Source: Pectinophora gossypiella | Taxonomy: Eukaryota > Arthropoda > Insecta > Lepidoptera > Gelechiidae | Direction: 5' to 3' | Assembly: GCF_024362695.1 (NCBI RefSeq) | Contig: NC_065405.1 | Coordinates: 2,364,672 to 2,428,671 of the forward strand | Length of the DNA: 64,000 nucleotides | In this document: in pieces, positions 10,610 through 20,526 of the stretch | How the letters are laid out: each line of letters starts with the position of its first letter | Position numbering within the stretch: the first letter of the stretch is position 1 | Position numbers and translations under genes: made by a program | Notes under the pieces: model-generated | The model's input: only the letters and a program-made list of their open reading frames with translations | What the model was told of the DNA's origin: nothing | Databases searched by the model: none

Positions 10610-10785
10610 TTTTGTTTTTCCTCGAAGAGCAAGGCAAAGGCAACTGCGACCATACAGCCAAGTCTTAAGTATTTTTTCTTGATGATGATTAATGAAATGA
10701 TGAAATGTGATGGTGATGAATGATGAAATCTAAACCCCCACTCTCAGAGCAGACTCCTACTCCGAACCCCAAACGAATTAACAGT
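10610..10785 (-). mobile_element. Y element, partial
   Basis: CAAGGCAAAGGCAACTGCGA through GACTCCTACTCCGAACCCCA matches the 3' half of Y in reverse. GATGGTGATGAATGATGAAA shows local microsatellite growth. Confidence 0.7.
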
Positions 10786-10971
10786 AAAAACGAGAAGATA
10801 GGTTTTACTAATAACGTAATATTTCAAGATGGCGTATTATTACAATCGTGGAATTATTATCATTATTCTTCGGGTTAAACCAGGTACGCTTGGGCTTAAT
10901 AGCAATTAAATAGGCAGCGAATGCGATTCCATTGCAATCGTAATGGTAATAAGCTCATTTATTTTACAGAT

Positions 10972-11163
10972 ATAGGTACATAACATAGGTATTCAACATA
11001 GGTACACAACATAGGTACACAACATAGGTACACGACATAGGTACACAACATAGGTACACAACATAGGTACACAACATAGGTACACAACATAGGTACACAA
11101 CATAGGTACACAACATAGGTACACAACATAGGTACACAACATAGGTATACAACATAGGTACAC
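10972..11163. repeat. 13-bp minisatellite, about 15 units
   Basis: Tandem AACATAGGTACAC, nearly uniform, with variants at both ends (TATAGGTACATAA; CATAGGTATACAA) and one CGACATAG unit. The 76-aa repetitive minus frame here merely translates the array. Confidence 0.95.
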
Positions 11164-11218
11164 CCCTAATCTCCGTCGAGATGTGTAGTGGCATAAGATT
11201 TCATGATTTACAGAGAAT

Positions 11219-11312
11219 TTTAATTCCTATAGACACCATCTAATTTTATTTTAAGTTATACCTGTCATTTTCTTATCCACCGAAAAGGACAGGGAGGGGT
11301 AATCGACAGCTA
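11219..11312. mobile_element. T5 MITE, one arm
   Basis: TTCCTATAGACACCATCTAA through CACCGAAAAGGACAGGGAGG matches a T5 TIR (compare 19015 and 57058). The opposite arm is missing. Confidence 0.65.
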
Positions 11313-11387
11313 TAAAATTTATGGAACACGAGTCAATTTTACGCAGTTTAAACAACCTTCTCAAAATTTTACATTGACCAATAGCCG

Positions 11388-11483
11388 GCCGGACACTTCA
11401 TACAAACAACCTCGTTTTACACAGACATTACACATTGACATTATGAACACGCGCAACTGTGTGTGTGACGTCTGAGGGCTGCC
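11388..11483 (+). repeat. N repeat
   Basis: ACTTCATACAAACAACCTCG through TGTGACGTCTGAGG. Two more copies at 35543 and 37520. Class unknown. Confidence 0.7.
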
Positions 11484-12089
11484 AATTACAATAACTAATT
11501 TAACCGTTATTACTTACTTAGGTAGCTAGTACTTACGAAAGATGCTTTTATAATAAATCAGTTAATATTTATTTTCCAAACAAAAAAAAATTAACAAAGA
11601 CCGTTCACAATATGAATAAATAGGCCTGTTTGAAAAAAGCGTGACTTGACTAAAAACAAACACTGAACTGATTAATTGCATTCATATTATTTTTTTCATT
11701 AAGCACTAGTCTGGATATCAATTTAAAAAAAATAAAAAGAAAATCCCTTATTGTTAAAAGGCAGTCGCAAAGCGCTCGCTGGGAGCGCTTAGATCTTATA
11801 ATGTGAGATAGTCTGGCTAATCTAGATTTCTAGGTATCCTGAGTCACTCAGCCTACGCACTAGGATGTAGCACCGCCATTGTATGCAGAGAGACTAGAAT
11901 TATTCTAGAAAGTGCGTGCCGAATGAATAGACGGCCGTTTTATTGTTTTTAGATAGTTCGATGTTCGCTTATGCTTAAAGGTGCAAAAGGCTTGTCTTTT
12001 AGGTATTAATAAAATATATATACAAACAAATATATATTTGTGTGTATAAATATATTTTAGAAGGAAGGGGAAAAGCAAATTCACTAGAA
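11484..12089. other. No recognised feature
   Basis: AT-rich. A short GC patch GCAAAGCGCTCGCTGGGAGC lies near 11770. No ORF of note. Confidence 0.4.
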
Positions 12090-12335
12090 CACTTTGTGAT
12101 CCCTAGTTTGGTTAGGACATTACAGACTGATCACCTGATTGTCTAAAAAGTATGATGATCCGTGCTTCGGAAGGCACGTTAAGCCGTTGATCCCGGTTAC
12201 TACTTACTTATCGTAAGTAAGTAGCCGTTACATGAGCCATGTCAGGGGCCTTTGGCGGCTCTATAATAACCCTGACACCAGGGTTGATGAGGTTGGTATT
12301 CCACCTCACAACCCACACGATAGGATAAGAAGAAC
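12090..12335 (+). mobile_element. SINE-A, head missing
   Basis: Begins CACTTTGTGATCCCTAGTTT, i.e. after the tRNA-like part, and continues through core and tail to ACCCACACGATAGGATAAGA. 5'-truncated retrotransposed copy; directly abuts an H repeat. Confidence 0.85.
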
Positions 12336-12518
12336 GAAAAACATTTTCTTTTTTCTATTTAACTTAAGTATTCATGAATTTTAATCAAGAAAAACGTAAT
12401 AATAAGTACGACATTATGTCACGTTTGTCTATGATGTCACAGTGTGCTTTTTCATACAAATTCCATAATAATTTTATGTTTTGACGTTAGTAAAAAGTAA
12501 GTGATTTGACTAGTTGGT
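12336..12518 (+). repeat. H repeat, partial
   Basis: CGAAAAACATTTTCTTTTTT through TTGACGTTAGTAAAAAGT and GACTAGTTGG. The first 55 bp of H are missing, apparently replaced at the SINE-A junction. Confidence 0.75.
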
Positions 12519-13116
12519 ATTTATACTGTAATTGGTTATTCTAAAATCTTTTCGGTTCACAAAGTATTTCACAAGAGACATTATTTAGAAAGTTTTAAAC
12601 CCTACTCAAATTAGTATTCGCAATGGATAGCTGTCTTTTTCATGCTTTTGGTAAAAATTTCGATGAAGAATATAAAAGTTTGTTCAGAAATCCTTCTCGT
12701 GATAAAATTACCATATTTGTGAGACCTCTCTAGGGAACTGGGATTACCTTCGGATGGAAACGTTTGGAAATACGAGATATTAATATCAAATCTATTGGTA
12801 TCAGATTGGTGACCGATATGAAATCTAACTCTTAATACTTAATAATAAACTCAGTTTCTCTTTTGACATACTTATAGGAATTACATCCTGTGATTGGTTG
12901 AAAGTTATAATTCCTATAAATTCATTGAAATTTTAGCCAATCATAGAATAGTAGAATCCCATTTGTCATGATAGAAAATAAGTTACCCCCCCTCCATCCC
13001 CATACACACAAAAAGTATAACAAGCTCACGCCTATTTATTTATTTATTATTTTATTTTGTTTATTAGGTACACAAACAGATAATAGACAACACCTAACAG
13101 AATTATAGTATGCAGA
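12519..13116. other. No gene; LINE-like tail at right
   Basis: 12519-13020 is unrecognised. 13020-13105 (GCTCACGCCTATTTATTTAT, then TTATTAGGTACACAAACAGA) looks like the reverse of a LINE 3' end. Confidence 0.4.
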
Positions 13117-13568
13117 GTACGGTCACGGGTACTAATATGTATACACTTTGATACCATGTCACATTAGCTTTTTTGAATGACGAATAAGACCGAACTAAGA
13201 TCGGTTGATATCGATAATGCCGGTCAATTATTATTATTTTATCGATTTTATTCTATGACATTGTTTTTTTGTATTGTTTTGTAATGAATGACTTTTTGAT
13301 TTGGAAAGAATAATTGTTACATTCGTTAATTTATTTTAGTTTAATAATTTAATATCTTCTTGTCATTATTATTTGCATGTTATAATTTTCATAACTAAAA
13401 ATGTTGACCTAATGCTAAATGCTGACCATCTGCACACTGTACCTACCATTTTTAAGGCGAATAAATGAATTATGGATTGACAAATTAAATCGTAAGTCTC
13501 ATTAAATGTCAAATATGATAGTGCGACAGGGTTCTAAAGTGGGTATATGGTATTATTCATGACTGTAC
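13117..13568. mobile_element. T2 MITE, long form
   Basis: Outer parts match T2 (GTACGGTCACGGGTACTAAT at left, GTGCGACAGGGTTCTAAAGT at right), but about 300 bp of extra AT-rich sequence lie between about 13177 and 13476. It is either an insertion or a less-deleted relative of the 149-bp form. Confidence 0.65.
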
Positions 13569-13603
13569 ATATCTAATCTAATATCCACAATAGTGCACAC
13601 AAC

Positions 13604-13758
13604 AAATATCATCATCATCATCAATTTAGGAGTCACGCTCTTGTCGGTGCAGCATTTTCCATGCTACTTTTTTAGGGAAAAATAGGGCAGTGGTTTCCTT
13701 CTTGCCTTCCGCCCCGCAGTACTCTGTTTGACGCAAGTGGGATGGCGCCCAGAGTAGT
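13604..13758 (-). mobile_element. G repeat
   Basis: CATCATCATCATC at left, then GTCACGCTCTTGTCGGTGCA and AGGGAAAAATAGGGCAGTGG, the reverse of G at 29289 and 58049. Element strand ends in GATGAT repeats, like many LINE 3' ends. Confidence 0.7.
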
Positions 13759-13874
13759 CTATACAACACAACAAAGCCAAATAACAACAATTATAGTGAA
13801 AAACGACTACTTCAATGTTATAGGTACTAAAGTATCAATAGACAATTTTTAGAGATCACAAAAAAAGATGAACA

Positions 13875-13976
13875 CAGGAAAAAGACTTTTTTTTGACGCG
13901 ACTTATTGTAGATTTGCCGAACATGGCATTAACTACTTGGCCGGACAAATGGAGAGCGCTGAGGGCAGGAAAAAGA
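13875..13976 (-). mobile_element. D element, 80 bp, with 11-bp TSD
   Basis: Element 13886-13965, minus strand, starting with the T-run of the tail. Perfect CAGGAAAAAGA at 13875-13885 and 13966-13976. One of the shortest certified D insertions. Confidence 0.85.
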
Positions 13977-14310
13977 GAGAAACAAAAGATTAGTAATTAG
14001 GTAATTATTCGACTATATGCTTAAGGCGACCAGAAGATTTCTCCTAAAATTATTTAAACTAGGGTCAAAAATGTCAACTATTTACAGCGGAAGCATTCTT
14101 AATTTCATCATAATCTCTGCACATCCGAACGATAGGATTAAAGAAAATATTATATACATAGGTTATAGACATATGACTTATAATTAGGTAATGCAGTTTA
14201 GGTTCAAACTATAGCCCAACAAATGTATACAAGTTCTAATTAACAGTTAATGATGTAAGAAACGGAACAAAAGAGAAAGAAAAAAACAAGAAACATTACT
14301 AATGTAATGT
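13977..14310. other. No recognised feature
   Basis: AT-rich unique-looking sequence without ORFs. Confidence 0.4.
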
Positions 14311-14754
14311 ACCTGGGTCGTTCTTCTTTTTTATCGACAATAAAAAGACATTTTCTCAATTTATCGGATTTAACATCTTTAAAATTACAACGGCATTAAA
14401 TATTTTAAAACATCATATAAAGATGTGTCTGTAGAGGACTATTTAGTGGTTCTCTTTATCTTGGTAACATACTTTTCTTTTTAGACGCATTCCAAAAAAT
14501 ATTGTGATAGAGTGGTCCTTTTCATCGGAGACAGCATTTCAATTTACCACTCTGTCACAGAATTTTGTGAAAAACAATCAAGCTACTTTAAGGACTAATT
14601 GAGGGACCGATTAGTATTTTGCTTGTATTTTGAGTATAATAAGATAACTATATTTTTGGACAATGGAAACATGAAACAAAATTTTAAAAGGTAACTTATC
14701 AGAAGCAGAACGAAGGACAGATCATTGTCGATAAAAAAGAAGAACGACTCACCT
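14311..14754. mobile_element. T7 MITE with 25-bp perfect TIRs
   Basis: Arms 14317-14341 (begins GTCGTTCTTCTTTTTTATCG) and 14724-14748 are exact reverse complements. ACCT flanks both sides (14311-14314, 14751-14754), so a 4-bp TSD is possible. The 436-bp interior has TTGTGATAGAGTGG facing CCACTCTGTCACAG but no ORF. No second copy in the window. Confidence 0.7.
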
Positions 14755-15074
14755 ATGTTCAACAGACTCCGTGGTCTAGTGGTTAGAGCGTCAGGCTTAC
14801 GATCTGGAGGATCGGATTCGATTCGAAATCACTTTGTGAGACTGTCCTTTGTTTGGTAAAGACTTTTCAGGCTTGAATCACCTGATTGTCTGAAAAAGTA
14901 AGACGGAGGGCACGTTAAGCTGTTGGTCCCGGCTATTAGCCGTAAAAACACCTTCACCAACCCGCATTGGAGCAGCGTGGTGGAGTATGCCCCATACCCC
15001 CTCCGGTTGATTGAGGGGAGCCCTGTGCCCAGCAGTGTGACGTATATAGGCTGTTTATGTATGTACCTATGTTC
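14751..15074 (+). mobile_element. SINE-B, near full length, 10-bp TSD
   Basis: Element 14761-15064 between perfect ACCTATGTTC copies (14751-14760, 15065-15074). Head CTCCGTGGTCTAGTGGTTAG with GATTCGATTCG at the B-box position. The core is damaged (AGACGGAGGGCACGTTAAG). The tail is CCATACCCCCTCCGGTTGAT to TATAGGCTGTTTATGT. Confidence 0.9.
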
Positions 15075-15088
15075 CTAATTAGGATAAT

Positions 15089-15193
15089 CCGTAAGTATAT
15101 CCATCGCAAGATGAACTAAGTACCCACACCTCATCGAGCTTTCTATTAGACCATATAGGTGATGAGCCGCATCGCCGTCTATATCGCTGGAGG
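15089..15193 (-). repeat. V repeat
   Basis: Reverse of 50061 and 55770: TATATCCATCGCAAGATGAA, TACCCACACCTCATCGAG, GAGCCGCATCGCCGTCTATA. Class unknown. Confidence 0.6.
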
Positions 15194-15517
15194 CACTGAA
15201 TTCTGTATAAATTCAAGTATAAAGCTCAAGAACTAAATGTGAGTAATTCGAATTCCCTGTTGCTTTCAAGACTTTCTAATTAAACCCCTGATTAGGAGAC
15301 GTTTCAGAGAGCTAGTAAGATACTAATTTGCCTGGCTGAATTTGCGACAACCTCTTACTTCCCGTTAAGGCCCTTTCTCACTAGGACACCATGCTTGGGC
15401 AACCAGCGGGCAGATATTCGTTTATATCAGAAACACCCCCAATGTATGTTCAGCGATTATTTACGGTTTAGGAGATATGGCCTACTTTGTACCTTTTTCA
15501 AGATATTCTACCTTACT
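15194..15517. other. No recognised feature
   Basis: No ORF and no match to families in the window. Confidence 0.4.
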
Positions 15518-15682
15518 TCAGATATAATTAGGTTCGCGCCCAACTGGGCACCATCAGGCCCGTTGTCTTAAACGTTGTACCGGGTGAGAGCCTTCAGCGC
15601 TCCCCATTTGTCCGGCCAAGTAGTTAATGCCATCTGCGGCAAATCTACAATAAGTCACGTCAAAAAAAAATCAGATATAATT
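15518..15682 (+). mobile_element. D element, 141 bp, with 12-bp TSD
   Basis: Element 15530-15670 ending in an A-run, between perfect TCAGATATAATT copies at 15518-15529 and 15671-15682. A clean 5'-truncated insertion that fixes the sense strand and 3' end of D. Confidence 0.92.
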
Positions 15683-15913
15683 CTTTCTTAATAATTCTTT
15701 AATAAACACTTGTCTTCATGTCAATCCCATATATTTCTATCTCTGTCATTGTCGATTGTCATAATCGTATGCAACTTAGCTAATGCCCCTGGTGAGTTAG
15801 GGCCCTAAGAGGTTCATTAATGAATAGAAACTAAGGAGGTAGCCTGGAGGTTCTTACTGATTGGAAAAGGTCGATAGAGTCATGCGACTTATGGTGCGAT
15901 TAATCTGAGAACT

Positions 15914-16024
15914 GCGGGCCTAGCACTGGAAGACCGCGACTCTTTCTCGCCGCGACAGTGAGAGAGTGACGGGTGACGTATGTCGAGGCGAGAAAGAGTC
16001 GCGCGCTTACGGTGCTAAGCCCGC
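15914..16024. mobile_element. T8 short palindromic MITE
   Basis: 111 bp; the left arm 15914-15956 (GCGGGCCTAGCACTG, then CGCGACTCTTTCTCGCC) is mirrored by 15983-16024. Almost the whole element folds on itself. CTG borders it on both sides but is not certain as a TSD. Confidence 0.7.
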
Positions 16025-16065
16025 TGGTCTATTGAAGGAAGTCTTCTTATTTCGTGTGACTAGCC

Positions 16066-16150
16066 TCATCGACCTGGTGTCAGGGTTGCTATTGAGCCGT
16101 CTAAGGCCCCTGACATGGCTTTTGTAAACACTACATACCTTACTTAACCC
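16066..16150 (-). mobile_element. SINE-A fragment
   Basis: CTGGTGTCAGGGTTGCTATT through AAGGCCCCTGACATGGC is the reverse of the SINE-A tail. GA-rich low complexity follows near 16185. Confidence 0.65.
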
Positions 16151-16661
16151 TTTCACGAGCAGAGACCATGGGTCATTCTCTTCTTCTTCTTCGAGATGGG
16201 TCATTGATGGTTCATAATAGATAGTATGATACCTTAGAATCGGAACGTCATTAGAAGTTCTGTCCTTGAAAGTATTAAGTAACTTACTTAAGTAAATAGT
16301 AGCCGGGACGGACTGCATGGAGTATTCCGCAATTTTCAAGGTACAAAAGTAAAAATTGCATCATTTTTTTATGGAAATCTGCCCCCAGCCCCTTCAAAGA
16401 GGGAGTGAAACTTTATATGGGACTTTTCACAGTTGTCTATATTATTTAGTACTTTTATATATTACTTAAGTAAGTAAGTAGTTAAGTTTTTTCCCTTTCG
16501 CCATTACCATGAAGGCCATAAAGTAGGTAGTGGTTTCTTTTAACAAACACTAAACGTTCCGGAAGAGTTGCGTTTTAAATTCATTGTTCCAACTCGTACC
16601 TATCCCACGAGTTCAAGTTGATTCGACTATCGTTTATTTGTATGAAAACAACGTTATTAGA

Positions 16662-17020
16662 ACCGGGGGGACGGCCTCTGTGGTCCAGTGGTTGAGCGTT
16701 GTGCTCACGATCCGGAGGTCCCGGGTTCGAATCCCGGTAGAGACAAATCACAAAAAACACTTTGTGATCCCTAGTTTGGTTAGGACATTACAGGCTTATC
16801 ACCTGATTGTCTAAAAAGTAAGATTATCCGTGCTTCGGAAGGCACGTGAACCCGTTGGTCCCGGTTATTACTTACTGATGTAAGTTAGTAGTCGTTACAT
16901 GATCCATGTAACGTTCCATGTCAGGGGCCTATGGCGACTCAGTATAACCCTGACACCAGAGTTGATGGGGTTGGTAATCCACCTCACAATCTACACGATA
17001 GAAGGAGAAGAAGACCGGGG
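16662..17020 (+). mobile_element. SINE-A, full length, probable 7-bp TSD
   Basis: Head GGCCTCTGTGGTCCAGTGGT and a perfect T-arm-like stem CCGGGTTCGAATCCCGG; core TCCGTGCTTCGGAAGGCACG; tail CTACACGATAGAAGGAGAAG. ACCGGGG at 16662-16668 and 17014-17020 is the likely TSD. A small duplication (CATGTAACGTTCCATGTCAG) marks the 3' half. Confidence 0.9.
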
Positions 17021-17086
17021 TCTAAAATTTGAAACAATTGATCTTAATTTATAGTTATTTTAAGGAAGCGCAGCCAAGTAGAGTTA

Positions 17087-17172
17087 AAAAGGCCACATAC
17101 TGTGTTTGTATTGTTACTGTGGCGTCGTCCTAATAATAAATACTTTCTTTCTTTCTTTCTTTCTTCTTTCTT
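17087..17172 (+). repeat. LINE-like tail with TTTC microsatellite
   Basis: TACTGTGGCGTCGTCCTAAT, AATAAATAC, then TTTC repeats to about 17172. Form of a LINE 3' end; no coding part. Confidence 0.4.
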
Positions 17173-17184
17173 CATCGAAGCAAT

Positions 17185-17560
17185 GAAGGACTTTCCAATC
17201 GATGTTCCCCAAACACACGATAGATGGCGTTGTTCACTTTTAACGTGATAATTACCTATTTTCTCATTGCTGGCGTAAGTAAATAATTATTCAAAAATGT
17301 AATGTAATGGCAGAAGCATATTTAAAACTAATTGTTGCTTGGTATTTGGATCACATTATGCATAGAATTATGTTGCTATTTATACTGCTTCTCTTTATTT
17401 TGATCAGAATAATGAGTGGAAGTTGTAATTGTACCTTGGTGTAATAAAAATGGTCATCATTTATACCCAAGAACGAAGATAAGAGATGCATATGTCTGTT
17501 ATCCATTAAATCTTAACAACGCCATCTATCGTGTTTTTGGGGAACATCGATTGGAAATTC
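17185..17560. mobile_element. T3 MITE, complete
   Basis: About 376 bp, TIRs near 50 bp. Left GAAGGACTTTCCAATCGATG is mirrored at right by CATCGATTGGAAATTC. Both arms carry AATCGATG and CACGATAG where the 41.4- and 49-kb copies have AGGCTACG and AATATAG. The 67-aa frame inside is unrelated to any known transposase. Confidence 0.8.
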
Positions 17561-17594
17561 ATATTAACGATCATCGATCTCAAAAGCAATTTTT

Positions 17595-17690
17595 CAATTT
17601 GACATTTGCGCATATATAAAAGTAAGTGCGCAATATCAACATACCTATGTCAAATAGCAATATTGCTTTGGTGAATTGGTTCAATGTGAC
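17595..17690 (+). mobile_element. T4 MITE fragment
   Basis: TTTGACATTTGCGCATATAT through AGTAAGTGCGCAAT and GTCAAATAGCAATATTGCTT match the T4 centre and part of one arm. Confidence 0.65.
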
Positions 17691-17961
17691 CTGTGTAAAT
17701 TCTCTGGACGGCTTGCACATATAGACGGTAACGGAAGCGAAATTCAAATTCAAATCTATATTCCGTACGTAACATAGCTACAATTTGAATCGTCATTTTT
17801 TACATAAGGAACGTATCATCCGCCTAAAACTACTGCAGCTTCTCACAACCTTTATAGCCGGGGAAAAGGAGGTGTAAGAAAAACCTCGGCATAGGGCTTT
17901 AGTCGGTTTTTTAACACCCTGAATACTCCGTACAAAACTGCGTAGTCTAACTCACGAAGTC

Positions 17962-18658
17962 CGTACAAAGCCATGCCTCTCACTTTGAGTTCACAGGTTC
18001 GAATCCAGCGCAGTTTCTTAATTATCACATGCTCAGCGGTGAAGAAAAACATCGTGAGGAAACCCACATCCCCGAGAAATGCATTTTCAGAGGTATGTGA
18101 GCTAACCTGTATTAGGCGGGTTATCCCTGCGCGGGTTGGAAGGTCAGACAAGCAGTCGCTTCTCTTACGTGGAAATACATATTACCCGATATATTTAATA
18201 AGTTACCTAAAGACAAACAAACCAACATACTTACTAACACAAAAATAGCCTTGTTCAGGCTTTTAGATAAGCGTCTTATACTTTGAAAATAAATAAAGTG
18301 TGTTTGAACTAAAAAAACCGGACCTGTCAAATCTTCAGGTTAGGTAAGCGGACCCTGTGAAAAATAGGATAGAATAGAATAGTTTATTTGCCAGAAAACA
18401 GTACAATAAGATGTTGTTACAATTTTATGACCAGTGTTTTCAGCTTACACGTAAGCATGCAAAAATCAAATTGTCGTTAATATAAAAAAGAATGATAATC
18501 CATTAAAAATTAAATAAAATTAAAAATGTTAAAATCCAAATTTGAAATTTAAAAATTCCTTTACACTATAGAAGCGATGTTGCAGTAATCATTTTGTCAA
18601 ATGTATTTTCAAAGAAGCGCTTGGTATTAACTTAAAATAATGCTAGGGAGATGATGAA
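17962..18658 (+). mobile_element. SINE-C broken by two insertions
   Basis: Head remnant CCATGCCTCTCACTTTGAGT with CAGGTTCGAATCCAGC, body to CAGTCGCTTCT (about 18163). It resumes at about 18311 with ACCGGACCTGTCAAATCTTC, breaks again near 18367, and ends with AATGCTAGGGAGATGATGA near 18658. The inserts are about 147 and 273 bp. Confidence 0.75.
18368..18640 (-). mobile_element. Insertion in SINE-C, LINE-tail-like
   Basis: Starts GAATAGAATAGTTTATTTGC, which resembles the reverse of a LINE 3' end, and ends before the SINE-C tail resumes. No coding part. Confidence 0.45.
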
Positions 18659-18940
18659 ACTCCGTACAAAAAAAAAGTTTACCATTTGCCGCCTATACAC
18701 GTAAGTGTGAGGAAGACAGACAGTCATCACGTCACTGTCCACCTTGAATGAACTTGCGGGCAGGAATAAAGATGTAAGGTACATTGTCTATGACATTAGG
18801 TTAATTAGCGCCGTGCTCACTGAAGCACGGCCTCCAAACAGTGGCAAGTGTACCGCGTCGCATTCGTAACGCCACGCGCGGCTCCCGTGACGATTCACAC
18901 GACGCGCCTCTGGCACGAGGGACACTCAGCGGCACTAAAA
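18659..18940. other. GC-rich unrecognised stretch
   Basis: 18800-18935 is CpG-rich (GTGTACCGCGTCGCATTCG; CACGACGCGCCTCTGGCACG) with no ORF of note. It could be an old regulatory segment; weak evidence. Confidence 0.3.
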
Positions 18941-18942
18941 AA

Positions 18943-19370
18943 AAAAATCAAAAATATTTATTTTTCAAAATTGGCTTACAAAGTAAGTGAACTTTAAAAA
19001 TTAAATTACATATTGGCCCCGATTCCTGCAGACACCGCCTAATTTTATTTTAGGTTATATCCGTCATTTTCGTATCCGTCGAAAAGGAAAGGGACGGATG
19101 ATTCACAGCTCTTAATTTTAGGAAGAAGGAGTAAATTAATGTGTCGGGTTATTGACTGACGTAAAATTTTTAGACGGTTGGTTTAGATTTGTGCTTAAAA
19201 TTGACGTGTGTTCCATAAATTTTATGCTTGTCGATTACCCGTCCCTTTCCTTTTCGGCGGATAAGAAAAGGACAGATATAACTTAAAATAAAATTAGATG
19301 GTATTTACAGGAATTAGCACCATTATGTAACTAGCTGTAAAAACTACTACCACATCGGAATCTGTAACGC
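18943..19370 (+). repeat. L repeat, interrupted by T5
   Basis: AAAAATATTTATTTTTCAAA before T5 and TATGTAACTAGCTGTAAAAA to ATCGGAATCTGTAACGCT after it. The L copy at 29009-29193 has the same sequence uninterrupted. Confidence 0.85.
19012..19324. mobile_element. T5 MITE, complete, 3-bp TSD
   Basis: Element 19015-19321 (307 bp), TIRs of about 95 bp, ends GGCCCCGATTCCTG and AGGAATTAGCACC. ATT lies on both sides (19012-19014, 19322-19324), and the empty site at 29 kb reads ACATATTATG. A 3-bp TSD suggests PIF/Harbinger, but ATT/AAT is not the classical TWA. Confidence 0.85.
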
Positions 19371-19404
19371 TTTTTTTTACTAACATCATCAGCTCCCTAG
19401 CGTT

Positions 19405-19671
19405 AACTCCTGACGACCCGATTACTCTAGCTATAGCGCCGGCCAATCGGCTCGCGACAACATACACTTCCTTCATTCGGCGCTTAGCGCTACCGCCCAC
19501 TAGGGTCGATTAATCATTTCAACTATGATCTCCTCAGACAACGCCCTGAGCCGAGGTTCGCGCCCAAGGGGGCGCCTTGGGCCTGTTGTCCTAAATGTTG
19601 TACCGGGTCAAAGCCTTCAGCGCTCCCTATTTGTCCGGCCAAGTAAAAAAAAAACACGTCAAAAAAAAAAA
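19405..19671 (+). mobile_element. D element
   Basis: GACGACCCGATTACTCTAGC to GTCCGGCCAAGT, an A-run, ACACGTC and a second A-run. About 30 bp near the 3' end are missing. Inserted within or beside L. Confidence 0.8.
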
Positions 19672-19680
19672 CCGATCGTT

Positions 19681-19764
19681 AGCCCACTTTTCACAGGGTC
19701 CGCTTACCTAACTTGAAGGTTTGACTGTCTGACCTTCCGACCCGTGCAGGGAACCAGCTTAATA
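19681..19764 (-). mobile_element. SINE-C fragment
   Basis: CACAGGGTCCGCTTACCTAA, then a shortened middle, then CTTCCGACCCGTGCAGGGAA is SINE-C in reverse. Confidence 0.7.
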
Positions 19765-19940
19765 CAGGGGATTAAAAGGGCCACATGAAAGCAATTCACC
19801 TAAAAAAAAAACAATATTTGTTTAAAAGCATTATTTGTTTGCATTGCGCACTTACTTTTACATGCGCAAATGTCAAATTGCAATCACATTTGTTTAGATG
19901 AATTGCAGACCACATCGAAATGTGGTCTTTTTAACCCGCC
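19765..19940. mobile_element. T4 MITE
   Basis: Arms CAGGGGATTAAAAGGGCCAC and GGTCTTTTTAACCCGCC. The centre runs CATTGCGCACTTACTTTTAC, opposite in orientation to the neighbour at 20052. Confidence 0.75.
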
Positions 19941-20051
19941 TCGTCTGCCTTTTGTCTATCCAAATAGCAAAATATTCCTTCAATTTAATATAGCTTACAA
20001 GATCCCACAGCTGGGCAAAGGCCTCCCCTTCCTCTTTCCATTTACACACAG

Positions 20052-20210
20052 AGGGGTTAAAATGGTCACATAGGAGCAATTCATCTAAGAAAGCAATGTT
20101 GCAATTTGACATTTGCGCATGTAAAATTAAGTGCGCAATGCAAACAAAATGTCAAATAGCAATAATGCTTTCTTAGATGAATTACTTTGATGTGGCCATT
20201 TTAAGCCCCC
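20052..20210. mobile_element. T4 MITE, second copy in cluster
   Basis: GGGGTTAAAATGGTCACAT, GCAATTCATCTAAGAAAGCA at left; mirrored by TTTCTTAGATGAATTACTTT and TGGCCATTTTAAGCCCCC at right. Near-palindromic over about 159 bp. Confidence 0.8.
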
Positions 20211-20526
20211 AGAACCGTGAAATTCCTTTATATAAGTAAAAATTATACATGAGTATTGAAGTTTAAACTTATTTGTGTGTGACTGTACACCTCGCATGGT
20301 AATGACCGTCGTGATAAATAGACTTATCATGACGATGACGGTGTGGAAACTTTGAAATTTGATAAGTGTATCGTACTTCGTTTGATACCTTTGGGCTATG
20401 AAGTTATCAATTATTCTGAATTTATTTGCGCAATTCAAAAAACAATTCAAAAAAACAGACGAATTACACCATTTTGTTATTCAAAAAAATACATTTTACT
20501 AAGTAGGTACCACCTACGTAACGAAA

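Noticed and set aside
9317..11163. CRISPR array
   Set aside because: Repeats are a two-unit duplication and a gapless minisatellite, without unique spacers; the sequence is eukaryotic.
10964..11194. 76-aa Cys/Tyr/Val-repeat protein on the minus strand
   Set aside because: It is the translation of the 13-bp minisatellite. As 13 is not a multiple of 3, the repeat passes through all frames and only looks like protein because no stop occurs.
16676..16745. Functional tRNA gene
   Set aside because: Good A and B boxes, but acceptor ends do not pair and a SINE body follows; it is the SINE-A head. The same holds for other SINE heads in the window.
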